This document shows, in pieces, positions 63,779 to 64,000 of a stretch of DNA of 64,000 nucleotides. The DNA is from Microcystis wesenbergii NRERC-220 (GTDB lineage: Bacteria > Cyanobacteriota > Cyanobacteriia > Cyanobacteriales > Microcystaceae): positions 1,488,001 to 1,552,000 of the forward strand of contig NZ_JAVSJA010000001.1 in NCBI RefSeq assembly GCF_032027425.1. Reading direction: 5' to 3'. Within the stretch, counting starts at the first letter, position 1. Each line of letters starts with the position of its first letter. The position numbers were made by a program, and so were the translations under genes. Below the pieces are notes generated by a model. That model was not told where the DNA came from. It saw only the letters and a list, made by a program, of their open reading frames with translations, and ran no database searches.

Positions 63779-63848
63779 TGAGATGAGGCAAGAGGCAAGA
63801 GGCAAAACGGAGAATAAATCATCAGTTTTTAATAACCAGATTTAGTAT
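63752..63848 (+). repeat. Dispersed repeat blocks
   Basis: It contains CTGCCCGCGCATTTAAATTG, GAGGCAAGAGGCAAGAGGCA and TCAGTTTTTAATAACC with GATTTAGTAT. The first block matches 6588-6610 (reverse), and the last two match 2681-2760 (reverse). Confidence 0.65.
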
Positions 63849-63853
63849 AAGTA

Positions 63854-63984
63854 GGGCTGGCTGAATAAATCTAAAAACCTTGTTGGATAATATTTTTAGG
63901 CTTTTTTGCAATCAAAAACTGCCAACCCTTGGCGTGATCTACACCCCACACCCTGCCCCCGGGAAAAACTTTTTCAGCAAACCC
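63854..63984. mobile_element. MITE family A, copy 3 (131 bp, shortened)
   Basis: Ends GGGCTGGCTGAATAAATC and, reversed, GGGTTTGCTGAAAAAG. Flanked by the 6-bp duplication TAAGTA (63848-63853 and 63985-63990). Shorter than the 214-bp copies, with an internal deletion. Confidence 0.85.
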
Positions 63985-64000
63985 TAAGTAGAATTTCAAA

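Noticed and set aside
1-64000. tRNA or rRNA genes
   Set aside because: I looked through the gene-free stretches for T-loop signatures and paired acceptor arms and found none; a covariance-model scan would be needed to be sure.

Overview
The window comes from a unicellular, oxygenic cyanobacterium, and its gene content and repeat load look most like Microcystis aeruginosa. The evidence is psaA-psaB, phosphoribulokinase, a Tic22-family protein, several cyanobacteria-only families (DUF2605, DUF2973, DUF4079), many GCGATCGC octamers, PEP-CTERM exported proteins, many toxin-antitoxin (TA) genes and a dense population of small repeats. The species name is an inference from this character; no database was searched.

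Layout. Bases 1-4000 are accessory: the tail of a PEP-CTERM protein, a PIN-toxin TA pair, an amino-acid-binding protein and a complete IS4-type insertion sequence. Bases 4000-15000 are mostly core: tenA, two small cyanobacterial proteins, a YqiA-type esterase, a repeat-rich lipoprotein, and psaA-psaB with a clear terminator. Bases 15000-21400 are an accessory island: a broken RelE gene, an ATPase-nuclease pair whose nuclease gene is split by a MITE, DUF2442/DUF4160, a PEP-CTERM gene, two copies of a helix-turn-helix gene and a MntA/HepT pair. Bases 21400-48050 are mainly housekeeping: M1 aminopeptidase, a metal cluster (CobW/COG0523 and a Mn/Zn-type binding lipoprotein), thrS, purC, coaE, ecfT, a soluble lytic transglycosylase, cysC, an ABC exporter, hemE, a copper ATPase, PrxQ, an amidase and pta. 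Bases 48050-53400 are a second accessory island with whole and broken TA genes, two PEP-CTERM genes (one cut by an IS200/IS605-type tnpB element) and a MITE. Bases 53600-64000 return to core genes: prk, a LuxR-type regulator, mtnA, tic22, prmC, pyrF, an M20 peptidase and queF.

Mobile and decayed DNA is the main theme. I can define two MITE families to the base. One has 6-bp target duplications (5469-5682, 52444-52657, 63854-63984). The other has TA duplications (15583-15720, 31906-32029, 35365-35462). One TA-type copy splits the nuclease gene of the ATPase-nuclease pair; removing it with one TA restores the reading frame exactly. The tails of PEP-CTERM genes (last codons plus terminator) recur as direct repeats on both sides of TA-type cassettes at 240-1187 and 17377-20402. 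This is the best candidate here for an undescribed mechanism of cassette gain and loss. At least seven broken TA genes or fragments are visible, showing rapid turnover.
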